Part shown: piece by piece, positions 55,654-64,000 of the stretch
Layout: every line of letters starts with the position of its first letter
How positions within the stretch are numbered: the stretch's first letter is position 1
Assembly: GCF_947331465.1 (NCBI RefSeq)
Contig: NZ_CAMZOK010000003.1
Coordinates: 248,001-312,000 of the forward strand
Origin: Shimia sp. Alg240-R146
GTDB taxonomy: Bacteria; Pseudomonadota; Alphaproteobacteria; Rhodobacterales; Rhodobacteraceae
DNA length: 64,000 nucleotides
Direction of reading: 5' to 3'
Position numbers and translations under genes: made by a program
Notes under the pieces: model-generated
The model's database searches: none
Told to the model about the DNA's origin: nothing
What the model saw: the letters and a program-made list of their open reading frames with translations, nothing else

Positions 55654-57417
55654 CTATGAGTTGTTCAATTGAGTCAGCAGCTTCTTAATCCAGCCCCCCC
55701 ACTTTTCCCTAAACTCTTCAAGAGTCTCTTGCGATCTATCATCCCACAGCTCGTCTTCAGCTCGCGCAGCAGCCAATAGAAAAAGGTTCATAGCCAAAGC
55801 TTCTTGCGTATCAGGACCTTTGCAAATTTTGTCATACAGCTCCACTTGGAAAGGATGCCGAGCGTTTAGTGCGATCGTCATAATGTCGCCAGGGCGCTCG
55901 ATCGTATAAAACTGGTTCCCAGGCCAGGACTTCTCAGTAATTGTCACTCCCGTCGCCTTGATCTCTTCAACCATCCTGTCAAGTTCATCTTCTGGAATGT
56001 CATTCCCATGTTCTTGAACCAGCATATCCTTAAGCTTTGTGTCCTGTTCTTCCGGAGGTACTGCGTCCTTATCGATCTTTGTCTTTGTTTTTGCTGGATC
56101 ATTTTTAAAGTTTTGACCGGCTAACTCCGCACTCTGTGCGGCCGGATCTGTTTTCCTACCGGAGACACTTCGCCCGGTCTCAGGCGCTAAACTGTCTATA
56201 CGCGCTTTGATTGCCTTGTGGGCACTCTTGAAACGTTTGCTTAATTCTGCTCTGAGAGCGATCTTATGATCAAAGTCTATGTCATCTTCACTGAGGCCTT
56301 CGTGAAGTAGCTCGACTTCTTCCCTTTCAATGAAGTCAACATCGCGCACTGCCTGCTTGTTGTTGGTAACGCCAAATAATTCATCGAGCTCGGGGCCGAA
56401 GCGAATTTCACACCCCCAATAACGCTCCTTTAGTTCTTGCGGATTAAAGTACCCAAAAGACCCAAAATCAATTTCGCGCCCGGCTCTCACAAAAGATATT
56501 CCGGTGTTTGCCTTATAGTGATCTACAACGGATGCTGTATCTGCATCCCTAGTCCACCTAGCAATATCCTGGCGGATCGTGGAGAATCTAACTTCAACAA
56601 TTGATTTCTTGCCGCTATTCCCAAACTGAACTGGGATTTTTTGAATCTCACCGAAAGCTTCATTGGTTGCTTCGTTCTCAAACCCCGGAAGATTGTTTGG
56701 CGTCATCAAGTAAAGGGGATCGTTAGGGAGCAACTTGATATTTTCAACTTCCTGATCATCCGGTTTTACTATCAGAATTCTGATATCTCTTTTCCGCCCA
56801 TAAGTATCATCGTCGTCGAGAAAATGACGGTAGATCCGGCAGAAACTAGCCTCCATGCGCTTAACTAGCGTCTGAGTTCTTTTAAGGTCTAACCTATCAC
56901 AGTCTTCCCATACAATCAGAGAACCATGCTCTTTGACGGAGACGTCGAGGTGCCGCAGGATCTCGCCGGGAACTTCACACTCTTTCACCTCATTGGTCAT
57001 TTGCTGTTTCGACTTTTTGACTTCGTCTATGTCGAGATGAGTGGTAAGACATTTGCCTTCTTGCCATGAGTAGACTGTAACTCGCTTGCACTGACTGATC
57101 GAGGCGAGTGGAAGCCCAACCCCAAAGCGACCTATCCCCGAGCGCGTATTTAGCCTCGTGCCTTGCGCGAACGCCAAGCAAATCTCCAAAACGTCTGAGG
57201 CCATACCATCACCATCGTCATAGACGGCCAACGAGCCTACGTTGGCGACAGTTCTCTGCACACTGACGTTTTCTTCGATGGCGAGAATTCGAACGTTGTC
57301 AGCTTCTGCCTGAATCGAGTTGTCAACGAGTTCCGCCAAAGCCATCGAAGTATCGCGATAACCCGCATCCCGAAACGATTCAATTGCAGTGGATGCAGGG
57401 AAAATGTACGTTGTCAT
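55654..57417 (-). CDS. MORC-like GHKL ATPase
   Basis: A 587-residue ATPase with a Bergerat fold: N box MALAELVDNSIQAEADNVRI (residues about 25-44), G1 box AVYDDGDGMASD (D-x-G-x-G, about 65-76) and G2 box RSGIGRFGVGLPLASISQC (about 92-110). The middle part resembles the transducer domain of MutL/MORC-like proteins; the C-terminal 200 residues are charged and helical. Prokaryotic MORC-type ATPases occur in restriction-like operons with helicases and nucleases, exactly the neighbours here. Its ATG overlaps the helicase stop. Confidence 0.8.
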   Translation of the reverse strand: MTTYIFPASTAIESFRDAGYRDTSMALAELVDNSIQAEADNVRILAIEENVSVQRTVANVGSLAVYDDGDGMASDVLEICLAFAQGTRLNTRSGIGRFGVGLPLASISQCKRVTVYSWQEGKCLTTHLDIDEVKKSKQQMTNEVKECEVPGEILRHLDVSVKEHGSLIVWEDCDRLDLKRTQTLVKRMEASFCRIYRHFLDDDDTYGRKRDIRILIVKPDDQEVENIKLLPNDPLYLMTPNNLPGFENEATNEAFGEIQKIPVQFGNSGKKSIVEVRFSTIRQDIARWTRDADTASVVDHYKANTGISFVRAGREIDFGSFGYFNPQELKERYWGCEIRFGPELDELFGVTNNKQAVRDVDFIEREEVELLHEGLSEDDIDFDHKIALRAELSKRFKSAHKAIKARIDSLAPETGRSVSGRKTDPAAQSAELAGQNFKNDPAKTKTKIDKDAVPPEEQDTKLKDMLVQEHGNDIPEDELDRMVEEIKATGVTITEKSWPGNQFYTIERPGDIMTIALNARHPFQVELYDKICKGPDTQEALAMNLFLLAAARAEDELWDDRSQETLEEFREKWGGWIKKLLTQLNNS

Positions 57418-59018
57418 TGCTGTGTGCTCCAGACATTATTAAAATAGTTGTAGGCCATGTTTTCGGATGGCATTCCGTTCAAGTTGTCCACCACATCGAT
57501 CACTCTCGCGCGTTCATTCCCACCATTTTTTGGCCCCCTAATAGCCCGACCGATCATTTGCGAATAAAGAACGACGGATGCCGTCGGCCTAGTAATGAAA
57601 ACGGTATCGGTATTGGGTGCGTCAAATCCAGTTGTCAAAACTCCATAGTTAATCAGTAGCTGCACTTTGCCATCTTTGTATTCAGCGATGTATCTTGCTC
57701 GATCTTTCGGATCGGTTTGTCCAGTAACCAAGCGGGCAGCTATGTTCCGTGCAACACATAAATCACTTAGCAATTCTGCATGAGCTATAGAGCAAGCGAA
57801 CAAAATGACTTGCCGTTTGGCGTCTGACAGCTCCATCATGCGATTGAAGATCAACAAGTTCCGCTCGTGTTGCCCTCCAAGACGTCTCAAGAAACTCTCT
57901 GGAAGTTCCATGAGCTCTGAGAGCTTGGCCATTTCACTCTCGCTTAGGTCAATTGAGACGTCTGTTTCAATTTTTTCGCGATCAAGACGGGCCAAGACAC
58001 CCATGTCTTGTAGGTAACCGATACCATCCTCCAGCTCTCTACCGCTATCGTCACACAAGCCGATTTTGGTATTGTCGAAAAATTCAGACAACTCTCTGTT
58101 TTCTTCACGGTTTTCGCTGCGACCCGGTGTTGCAGATAGACCAACCAGTTTTGGCGGAGTACTTGCCATGGATAGGGAGTTAATGGCTATTTCATAGGTT
58201 GGCGCAATGGCTTTATGTGCCTCATCGATAACGATCATTTTGGTGGCCGCCGCTATTTCTCTTAGCAGGCCTAAGTCTCTTGATGCAGAGGTTAAAAGGG
58301 CGTGGATTGACTGAAAACTGGCCACCACGAATCCTCTCAGCGGGGCATCCGAAGGTCGTTCAAACCCCCCCCAAATTCTAGTAACAGATGCCTGATGATC
58401 ACCTTTTGTTGACCAGCTTCGTTCAATTGCCTCAACTGCTTGTGTGCAAAGTTCTTCCGAGTGAGCGAGCCATACAATCAAAGCGGGGCCAGGCGGCTCG
58501 GCCCTCAACGCATCAACCATCAGCTCACAGGCCGTTCTAGTTTTTCCCGCGCCAGTTGGCATGTGTAATAGTATTCGGGAACTAGGAAGTTTCAGCGCAG
58601 CAATGGCTCTTGCTTTGACATTATACTGATACTCATGCAGCGGTGCCGAAACGGGAATAGAATTACTTGCCGGAGGGCTCACCTCTGCGACAGGCGGGAG
58701 GAATTCGGGACCCAACTCAAGAGTCTGCACTAGGCGTTGAGCGCTGCTGGAGCTGCTTGACCAAATTACTTTAGAGCTGGTCCCTAAGATGTACTTTCGG
58801 TCGAAGTCATCGACATGGTTCAGCACCATTTTCCTTATCTGGGAGTTTCCAAGTATTGATGAACCGTATCTTTGAAGAAGAATATCAATCAGCTTAGGTG
58901 CGGTTACACGAACACGGAACCACTTCTCCATGTTCTCAAGCGTTTCCATACCCACAAGTTCTGATAGCTTTGCTACACCGAACCTACCAAGCACAGATTT
59001 CAGTTTACCCGTTCCCAA
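57414..59018 (-). CDS. Superfamily II DEAD/DEAH helicase
   Basis: A 534-residue helicase. A helical N-terminus (about 1-125) precedes the motor: I MHMPTGAGKTRTACELMVD-type Walker A (LLHMPTGAGKTRTACEL), II MIVIDEAHKAIAP, III GLSATPGRSENRE, and VI YSQMIGRAIRGPKNGGN with LINYGVLTTGFDAPNTDTV before it. It resembles the R/Res subunit of restriction-like helicases. The start is TTG at 59018 with a perfect GGAGG 9 bp upstream. A 136-bp gap separates it from the PAPS-reductase-like gene; it is coupled to the GHKL gene by ATGA. Confidence 0.88.
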   Translation of the reverse strand: MGTGKLKSVLGRFGVAKLSELVGMETLENMEKWFRVRVTAPKLIDILLQRYGSSILGNSQIRKMVLNHVDDFDRKYILGTSSKVIWSSSSSSAQRLVQTLELGPEFLPPVAEVSPPASNSIPVSAPLHEYQYNVKARAIAALKLPSSRILLHMPTGAGKTRTACELMVDALRAEPPGPALIVWLAHSEELCTQAVEAIERSWSTKGDHQASVTRIWGGFERPSDAPLRGFVVASFQSIHALLTSASRDLGLLREIAAATKMIVIDEAHKAIAPTYEIAINSLSMASTPPKLVGLSATPGRSENREENRELSEFFDNTKIGLCDDSGRELEDGIGYLQDMGVLARLDREKIETDVSIDLSESEMAKLSELMELPESFLRRLGGQHERNLLIFNRMMELSDAKRQVILFACSIAHAELLSDLCVARNIAARLVTGQTDPKDRARYIAEYKDGKVQLLINYGVLTTGFDAPNTDTVFITRPTASVVLYSQMIGRAIRGPKNGGNERARVIDVVDNLNGMPSENMAYNYFNNVWSTQQ

Positions 59019-59154
59019 TTGATTGGTCCTCCAAAATTTTTCGTTCCTGATCGTGCTAGATTTCTCTAGAAGAGACCAGCCCTAGATCTTTGATTTTGGG
59101 TAAATTTTCACCGTTTCCAATTCTGAACCAGTCTCTTTATTTTTTGGAAGCCGC

Positions 59155-59994
59155 TCATTTATGGCAGGCCAAACAAACCTTTTGCTGGCCATAAATTTCA
59201 TCTAGATCAACAGCGCCTTGCTCCGGCCGTAAAGGATCAACCTTTCTCTTCGCCTTAGCCCGTTCGACACGCTTTTCATGATCCGCGCGAATTTGAGCAA
59301 TGCGTTCTGGCTTTTCCAGCTCAAGCAGTGTCTCACCTTCACTCCACGAAAACGGGGATCCGTGATCAAGAGAGGTTTTCTCCATTTGCTTGGCCCTCTC
59401 GAAGGCTTCAGGGTGACGCTCCTTTAGACCAACCCACTCAATCTTTTGCTGAAAGAAACAAAACGTGCAGCCACTTCTGGAACGCCAATCATAGTAAGAT
59501 GGAAGGCCGAGCCCCGAGTTCTCAAGAATTTCAAAAACGCCAGTCTTGTCGATCCCATCATCTTTGAACGGCAGCTTGGTAATCAGACTGCCATTTTTCG
59601 AGTTCAGGCCTTGGCGAAAATCTTCGTCAGCCCGGATCGCGACATAACTATAGACAGTATATCCCTGCTCGGTAAATTCGGATTTGACCCACTTTTCAAA
59701 AGGCTTGATCTTTAGGTCCTTCGTACACCAACGCGTCTGAGCTGACGGAAGGAATTGATTATACTGGGCAAGGTAGAACTTAAAATCTCGCCCCGGATCC
59801 AAGTACCGGATCTTCTTACCAAGGAAACCCTCGAGCATAGCTAAATACTCATAAACCTCGTCTAGTTCTTCGCCAGTGTCAGTGAAGAAATACTCAATAT
59901 CGAGTTCGGGGTGAGCCTGGCTCATATAGATCGCAAGGGCTGAACTATCTTTGCCCCCAGACAAGCCTAGGACATGTTTAACTTTGTCAGCCAT
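59155..59994 (-). CDS. PAPS-reductase/DndC-like PP-loop protein
   Basis: A 279-residue PP-loop ATP pyrophosphatase family protein. It has LGLSGGKDSSALAIYMSQ (residues 10-27), then IEYFFTDTGEELDEVYEYL, QTRWCTKDLKIKPFEKWV and SGCTFCFFQQKIEWVGLKER, and ends C-L-A-C-H-K. The Cys positions (W-C-T, G-C-x-x-C, C-x-x-C) could hold a 4Fe-4S cluster as in DndC, which acts in DNA phosphorothioation; BREX type 4 also has a PAPS-reductase-like protein. A role in sulfur-based DNA marking is therefore plausible. It overlaps the NTPase gene by 8 bp. Confidence 0.8.
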   Translation of the reverse strand: MADKVKHVLGLSGGKDSSALAIYMSQAHPELDIEYFFTDTGEELDEVYEYLAMLEGFLGKKIRYLDPGRDFKFYLAQYNQFLPSAQTRWCTKDLKIKPFEKWVKSEFTEQGYTVYSYVAIRADEDFRQGLNSKNGSLITKLPFKDDGIDKTGVFEILENSGLGLPSYYDWRSRSGCTFCFFQQKIEWVGLKERHPEAFERAKQMEKTSLDHGSPFSWSEGETLLELEKPERIAQIRADHEKRVERAKAKRKVDPLRPEQGAVDLDEIYGQQKVCLACHK

Positions 59995-62900
59995 CTACTT
60001 CCTCACTCGCGTCTGATTGTTTGATCCTCGCTGCCCCGACTTTGGCCAATGCAGCAAGGATTACGTTTCTACCGGTGCCTTCCGCAGCTTGCTGCAACAC
60101 TTCTTCAATCTTCCTACTAAGGTTGTTCACCTGTTCATTGTCGGAGTCCAAAACATCAAATTCCTCCATCACAGGCGTGGGCCGATCATCAACGCTGACA
60201 ATCAACGCCATTGCAGAGCGCTTGTCTTTCCGCCCAGCCACACGCGCTACAGACTCGTGTTGATTGAACTGCTGCGCAAGCAAGGTGAGTTGAACAACTG
60301 CTCGGTCAATGTCGCTATCAATCCATGCTTTGGCGGGTTTGTTGATACCTAGCCCCGCAAGTGCCTCCATCGACTGTAGGTCATCTCCGAAGCTTGTGAG
60401 CTGGGTGATGAAAGATCGAAGCCGCAAGTCACCTGCAACATCTCGGATATTCTTGGCGCGCTCATTCAGCTCTCGGTACGCTTTCGCAGTGCGCCCGTGA
60501 ACTTGTAACTCATTCAGAATGTGTTCGCGCATTCTTGTGAGCATCGCGGGGTAAGCCGCACGGATTTCGATGAGCCCTTCTTTGATGTTTTGAGCGATCT
60601 CAGAGATTCCTTGATCTGTGAGAATGTCGATGTCCTGTCCGTAGAGGCCAGGAATGTCATCAAATGCGAATTTTTGTGGGTCATTAGAACGCTTAAAGAG
60701 CGCTCTGACTTTTTTTGCGTGCTCAGGAAGACGTGCGGTTCGTTGAACCCAAGGTGCTGAAGTCTCGTAAGCTGCGATGAGCGCGCGCCCAACTTCTAGC
60801 GGACTTAAGGTTGAGATTGGTTTGTCTACAACTTCACCGACCGCGTTTGCCAGCTCAGTAAGCAGCCTCTTAGTCGTTCGGTTCATTTCAATCCAGCGCA
60901 GCTGGACCATTTGCGGGGCTCTCAGAACATAGTCCACGTCGACATCCGAAATAGTCGATAGAAAAATACCTTCCCGATAGTGTGACAGGTTCCGGCGTTC
61001 AGCTAGCATGAACAGCACAGCAAGGAATGGCATCAAACCGTCCTTCAACCCAAAAGGAGGTGCCCGCCATAGGTCATAAACATCGGTAAGTTGTACGTTG
61101 CGGTTACCGCGCTCCTTCAAGTAGTCTTTCGTTGCTTTCCAAATGGGCAACAGATTTGCGACATCTTCTCCGGATGGTGGCACAAACTTCCATTCGTTGC
61201 CCTCTTCTAGGTACAATCCATTGGCCTCAACGAGCGATACGAACAGAGCTTTTTCCGCTGGGAACTTCTTAAACCCAAGCCCAGGAATACCTTCTTTAAG
61301 GACGGCAGCATGCAGTAACAGCTTGAGCGCTGAATTGGCCGATGCCGATGGCTTGGTGCGGTTAAGCAGTTCGTTGTTTAGTTTGGGCGACTGCGAAAAC
61401 CGACGGTCTGCCATTTCTGAGGCCAAAACTGTGAGGTTCCGGCGCACGGAAATTGGAAGATCAACAATTCCAGTTTGCCATTCTGCGCTTGCGATTAATT
61501 GCCAGACCTCATGCTCAATCCGGCCTCCAATCGCCTCGATACGATCGTTAAGCTCTCTGCGCGCAATTTTGTCTCGGTGGATCTCAGCATTCGATGCCAA
61601 GATATCCTTCAAAGCGGAGTGCTCTCGTGCAAGTGCCACAAGGTTCTTCGATTTTTCAGACCTTACAACCGCGAAGTCAGCTCCCCACCCATACTCACTA
61701 AAATCCTCAACAATGCTTGGCGTCGCATCGTCCAGTGAAATGATAAATGCGCCAAAGCATCCATTTGTAGGTGCGAAGCTGGTAGCATAGTTTTCTACCT
61801 GGCTTTCAAGCAATACCTTGAGTTCGCACCAGCGCAGAGCACCAGTTTCGCGGTAGTGCCGTTTCGCCACGATATTTGGTGAAGACAACGCGTTTGAGAT
61901 TGAGCTGAGATCGAAGTCTGATCTTTCCCTCAATGCCTCATCGAGCGCCACTTCTATGTCGAAGTCGCTCCCGTCAAAGAGAGAGTAAGTGCCTCTGAAC
62001 TTTCGAAAAACAACAATCGACGCCGCCTCAAGTTCTGACAAAAGCTCCTCTACCGCGGCGCTTGTTTGGTTCATTGAAAGGCGAAGTGCGTCTAGTGTCG
62101 CACCTACCCCAGTTTGCTTTTGCGTCAGCTCTAAAATGGCTAGCGACTTCAGAAGTTGCACACCGATCTCACCGCCATCTTTCGCTTCCCACCGCGCAAT
62201 TGCATCCCTCGCATTTGCAAAGTGGTGGCTGTCCAAAGACACGGCGATTGCAGCTTGCAGATTGAAATCGAGATAATCCCAAAAATCAGCCAATCCGTAG
62301 TCTTTCGGATCGTCTTTGCTCGCCTTCTCAAGGTAGTCCTGAAAGCCAAACAGCTCGGAGGACCCTAAGAAACTGAAGATGCTACGCTGGTTTTGCCCAT
62401 AACTACGTCGAGATGCAGGCCCGAGCACCAATGTAACAAGCGGATTGAGGGGCCAAGCGCTGGTAAGCAACTCTTTCGAAACGGCGGACGCGCCGCGTCG
62501 AGCGTCGGCAAGGAGTTCCACAGCAGCTTCTGCGTTCTGCCTAGCGCTATCCGGCTGATCTGCAGCAATAATCGCCTTGCTAACCAGTTCAATCTGCTCA
62601 TCGCCAGATACGTTGACGGGAATGTCGATGAAGCGACCTTGGATCTTTCCCCACTCATCTTTGATATCGCGTGCCAAGCGGCTCGCATATTCTTGGAATG
62701 ACTGATGAAGGATACCCACAACGATGAGGCGGCCGCCGCTTCTCGAAGCTGCTTCACCAAGTAGTTGGAAAAAATAGGCATCTCCTGATGAGGTTGCGGC
62801 ATGCTCGAGCAGCTTCCCCATTTCATCCAAAAAGAGGACTAACCCTCCAGAGTGTTCACTGTCCTCGGAGGCCAAATACTGCAAGTACTCAATGACCTTT

Positions 62901-63337
62901 TCAGGCGTATCAAACTTCCTTTGGCGCGCTGCAAGTCTCGCATCCTTGATCCCATCACCGATCAGCTGAAAAGGTTCCATGCTGCGCCCCACGACGGACA
63001 CACATTTCCAGCCATCACGCCTCGGAGGAAGTAACCTCCATAGTTCCTTTGCAAACTCTGGATCAGTCTTGCTCGCGGCCGTCGCCCGTTCTTGCTTACC
63101 CCCACTCAACAACGCGGAGAGAGCGAGTGCGAGGCTCGACTTCCCACTTCCATACGGACCAGTCCAAGTGAAGGCACCTTGCCCGCTCTCAAATTGTTGG
63201 TGTGAAAAGTTACTGAGGATTTCCCGTACAGATGATGAGAAGACAAAGCCCTCTAGGGCTTCATTGCGGTCATCTTGATCAATTCGAACAGATCGCAGAA
63301 AGCGCCCATTCACCGAGACAATTTCGTTAAGCGGCAT
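59987..63337 (-). CDS. Large P-loop NTPase of a defence operon (BrxC-like, tentative)
   Basis: An 1116-residue protein. Near residue 60 it has TWTGPYGSGKSSLALALSAL (Walker A) and near 165 GLVLFLDEMGKLLEH (Walker B), with ERVQEYASRLARDIKDEWG-like text after it (SFQEYASRLARDIKDEWGKI). The remaining 800 residues are helical without recognised motifs. Size, N-terminal P-loop and partners recall BrxC/PglY-type ATPases of BREX systems. It overlaps the DUF4007 gene by 11 bp and the PAPS-reductase-like gene by 8 bp, a tight module. Confidence 0.7.
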   Translation of the reverse strand: MPLNEIVSVNGRFLRSVRIDQDDRNEALEGFVFSSSVREILSNFSHQQFESGQGAFTWTGPYGSGKSSLALALSALLSGGKQERATAASKTDPEFAKELWRLLPPRRDGWKCVSVVGRSMEPFQLIGDGIKDARLAARQRKFDTPEKVIEYLQYLASEDSEHSGGLVLFLDEMGKLLEHAATSSGDAYFFQLLGEAASRSGGRLIVVGILHQSFQEYASRLARDIKDEWGKIQGRFIDIPVNVSGDEQIELVSKAIIAADQPDSARQNAEAAVELLADARRGASAVSKELLTSAWPLNPLVTLVLGPASRRSYGQNQRSIFSFLGSSELFGFQDYLEKASKDDPKDYGLADFWDYLDFNLQAAIAVSLDSHHFANARDAIARWEAKDGGEIGVQLLKSLAILELTQKQTGVGATLDALRLSMNQTSAAVEELLSELEAASIVVFRKFRGTYSLFDGSDFDIEVALDEALRERSDFDLSSISNALSSPNIVAKRHYRETGALRWCELKVLLESQVENYATSFAPTNGCFGAFIISLDDATPSIVEDFSEYGWGADFAVVRSEKSKNLVALAREHSALKDILASNAEIHRDKIARRELNDRIEAIGGRIEHEVWQLIASAEWQTGIVDLPISVRRNLTVLASEMADRRFSQSPKLNNELLNRTKPSASANSALKLLLHAAVLKEGIPGLGFKKFPAEKALFVSLVEANGLYLEEGNEWKFVPPSGEDVANLLPIWKATKDYLKERGNRNVQLTDVYDLWRAPPFGLKDGLMPFLAVLFMLAERRNLSHYREGIFLSTISDVDVDYVLRAPQMVQLRWIEMNRTTKRLLTELANAVGEVVDKPISTLSPLEVGRALIAAYETSAPWVQRTARLPEHAKKVRALFKRSNDPQKFAFDDIPGLYGQDIDILTDQGISEIAQNIKEGLIEIRAAYPAMLTRMREHILNELQVHGRTAKAYRELNERAKNIRDVAGDLRLRSFITQLTSFGDDLQSMEALAGLGINKPAKAWIDSDIDRAVVQLTLLAQQFNQHESVARVAGRKDKRSAMALIVSVDDRPTPVMEEFDVLDSDNEQVNNLSRKIEEVLQQAAEGTGRNVILAALAKVGAARIKQSDASEEVDG

Positions 63338-64000
63338 GTGACCCTCTCAAGACGGCAGTGTCGGAGGACCAAAGGTTCTCTGCAAAGTCTTGGGGAAACT
63401 CCCCATGTCTAAGAAGCTGCTTCAATCCAGCCGTCTCAGACCAGGAAATCAAACCGTCAGTCATGTCAGCAACATCGGCCAACCGATCTATCAGCTCCCA
63501 CTCCTCAAGTACGAAAACCCTTCCAGGAGACCCAGGCTCTAGTAACATTGACTGAACGCTAAGCGTGTTTGCGGAAGACGTGCGCTCCCAAAAATCGCAC
63601 ACCGCATAGAGGAAAACGCCGTTAGACAGGCTCGGTTTTCGCCCCAAGTTCATTCCGAACTTTCCACTGGACCGCCGCCGGATCAAACCCAGCTCGGTCA
63701 GCGGAGAATTGAATGCCTCTTCGTTTGGGCCCCGCTTTGGGACGCTAGGGACGTAGTTAGCCAACAAGACGCTTATATCGTTTGACAACGTCTTTTCCGT
63801 TGGCACCTTCCATCCACGCTGTTCAATAAATTCTATCAATCTTCGCAGAACCGTATCGCGGTCAAAGTTTGGCTCATTGAAAACATTGAACAACCAGTAG
63901 GTGGCTGTATGCTTTGGATTAGAGGCAATATCCCAGTGGATTTTCCAAAGAGACGAGGCGCTTTCAAGGTATGGATCGCGACCATTGGGCCCAAGTAACA
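63327..64000 (-). CDS. DUF4007 family protein, 5' end beyond window
   Basis: The open frame continues through the right edge, so the true start lies outside; the ATG at 63893 is internal. The visible 220 or so residues include GPNGRDPYLESASSLWKIHW, then IASNPKHTATYWLFNVFNEP, and a C-terminal part with GWKVPTEKTLSNDISVLLANY. The W-x-x-H-W and T-x-x-Y-W-x-F-N features are typical of DUF4007, a family found in phosphorothioation- and BREX-like modification loci. It is the first visible gene of the leftward operon and may bind DNA. Confidence 0.78.
   Translation of the reverse strand, partial: LLGPNGRDPYLESASSLWKIHWDIASNPKHTATYWLFNVFNEPNFDRDTVLRRLIEFIEQRGWKVPTEKTLSNDISVLLANYVPSVPKRGPNEEAFNSPLTELGLIRRRSSGKFGMNLGRKPSLSNGVFLYAVCDFWERTSSANTLSVQSMLLEPGSPGRVFVLEEWELIDRLADVADMTDGLISWSETAGLKQLLRHGEFPQDFAENLWSSDTAVLRGSHAA

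Noticed and set aside
54816-64000. Complete BREX or Dnd system
   Set aside because: The window lacks the methyltransferase, PglZ, BrxL and the Dnd core genes, so neither name can be given.
1-64000. CRISPR array
   Set aside because: No regularly spaced short repeats and no cas genes were seen on either strand.

Overview
The window looks like alphaproteobacterial accessory DNA, most likely from the Roseobacter/Rhodobacteraceae group. The base composition is moderately high in G+C, TRAP and sugar ABC transporters are prominent, and the VirB/D4 secretion, MobC and ArdC gene types are those of Rhodobacteraceae mobile elements. I see no rRNA, no core-genome housekeeping block and no intact tRNA. 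The whole window reads as integrated mobile DNA with cargo.

Layout. (1) 1-9.6 kb is the end of an integrative mobilizable element. It holds a divergent excisionase-type HTH gene and a CI-like repressor with an operator between them, a phosphoribosyltransferase-fold gene, a candidate small RNA, a 1284-residue Avs-like STAND NTPase with an Mrr-like N-terminus, and a ColE1-type mob operon (rep-like winged helix, mobC, mobA with mobB and mobD nested inside it). This element ends at a 48-bp 3' fragment of tRNA-Cys. (2) 9.6-12.7 kb starts a second element: a tyrosine integrase immediately next to the tRNA fragment, excisionase-like and ribbon-helix-helix regulators around paired operators, a TrbM-like exported protein and an XRE regulator. 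(3) 12.7-34.9 kb is a catabolic cargo island. It has a TRAP transporter with an FMN-dependent 2-hydroxyacid oxidase, and a 14-gene leftward operon (lactonase, ABC transporter, two SDRs, VOC protein, 2-hydroxyacid dehydrogenase, RraA-like protein, DgoK, DgoA, cupin, methylglyoxal synthase). A second ABC transporter follows with an epimerase-like and a uronate-dehydrogenase-like enzyme. Two FCD-type GntR regulators and three matching palindromes tie the island together. (4) 35-46.3 kb is a complete VirB type IV secretion operon (B1, B2, B3, B4, small lipoprotein, second transglycosylase, B5, B8, B9, B10, B11, B6). (5) 46.4-48.0 kb is an A+T-richer PD-(D/E)xK nuclease candidate lying between the VirB operon and virD4. 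(6) 48.2-52.5 kb holds virD4, a VirD2-type relaxase and MobC; their operator matches the one before virB. (7) 52.6-54.3 kb holds antirestriction ArdC and small plasmid genes, one of them truncated. (8) 54.3-54.8 kb is gene-free and rich in inverted repeats. (9) 54.8-64 kb is a leftward defence-like operon: DUF4007, a large P-loop NTPase, a DndC/PAPS-reductase-like protein, an SF2 helicase, a MORC/GHKL ATPase and a PLD nuclease. It runs off the right edge.

How it fits together. The second element is probably an integrative conjugative element: the integrase handles site-specific integration at tRNA-Cys, VirD2/MobC process DNA, and VirD4 plus the VirB channel transfer it. The first element has only mobilization genes and could exploit such a channel. 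Passengers are a sugar-acid catabolic island and at least three separate defence-like loci. The least familiar is the helicase-GHKL-PLD module joined to a DUF4007-NTPase-PAPS-reductase module. All function calls come from reading sequence and motifs; no database search was run.
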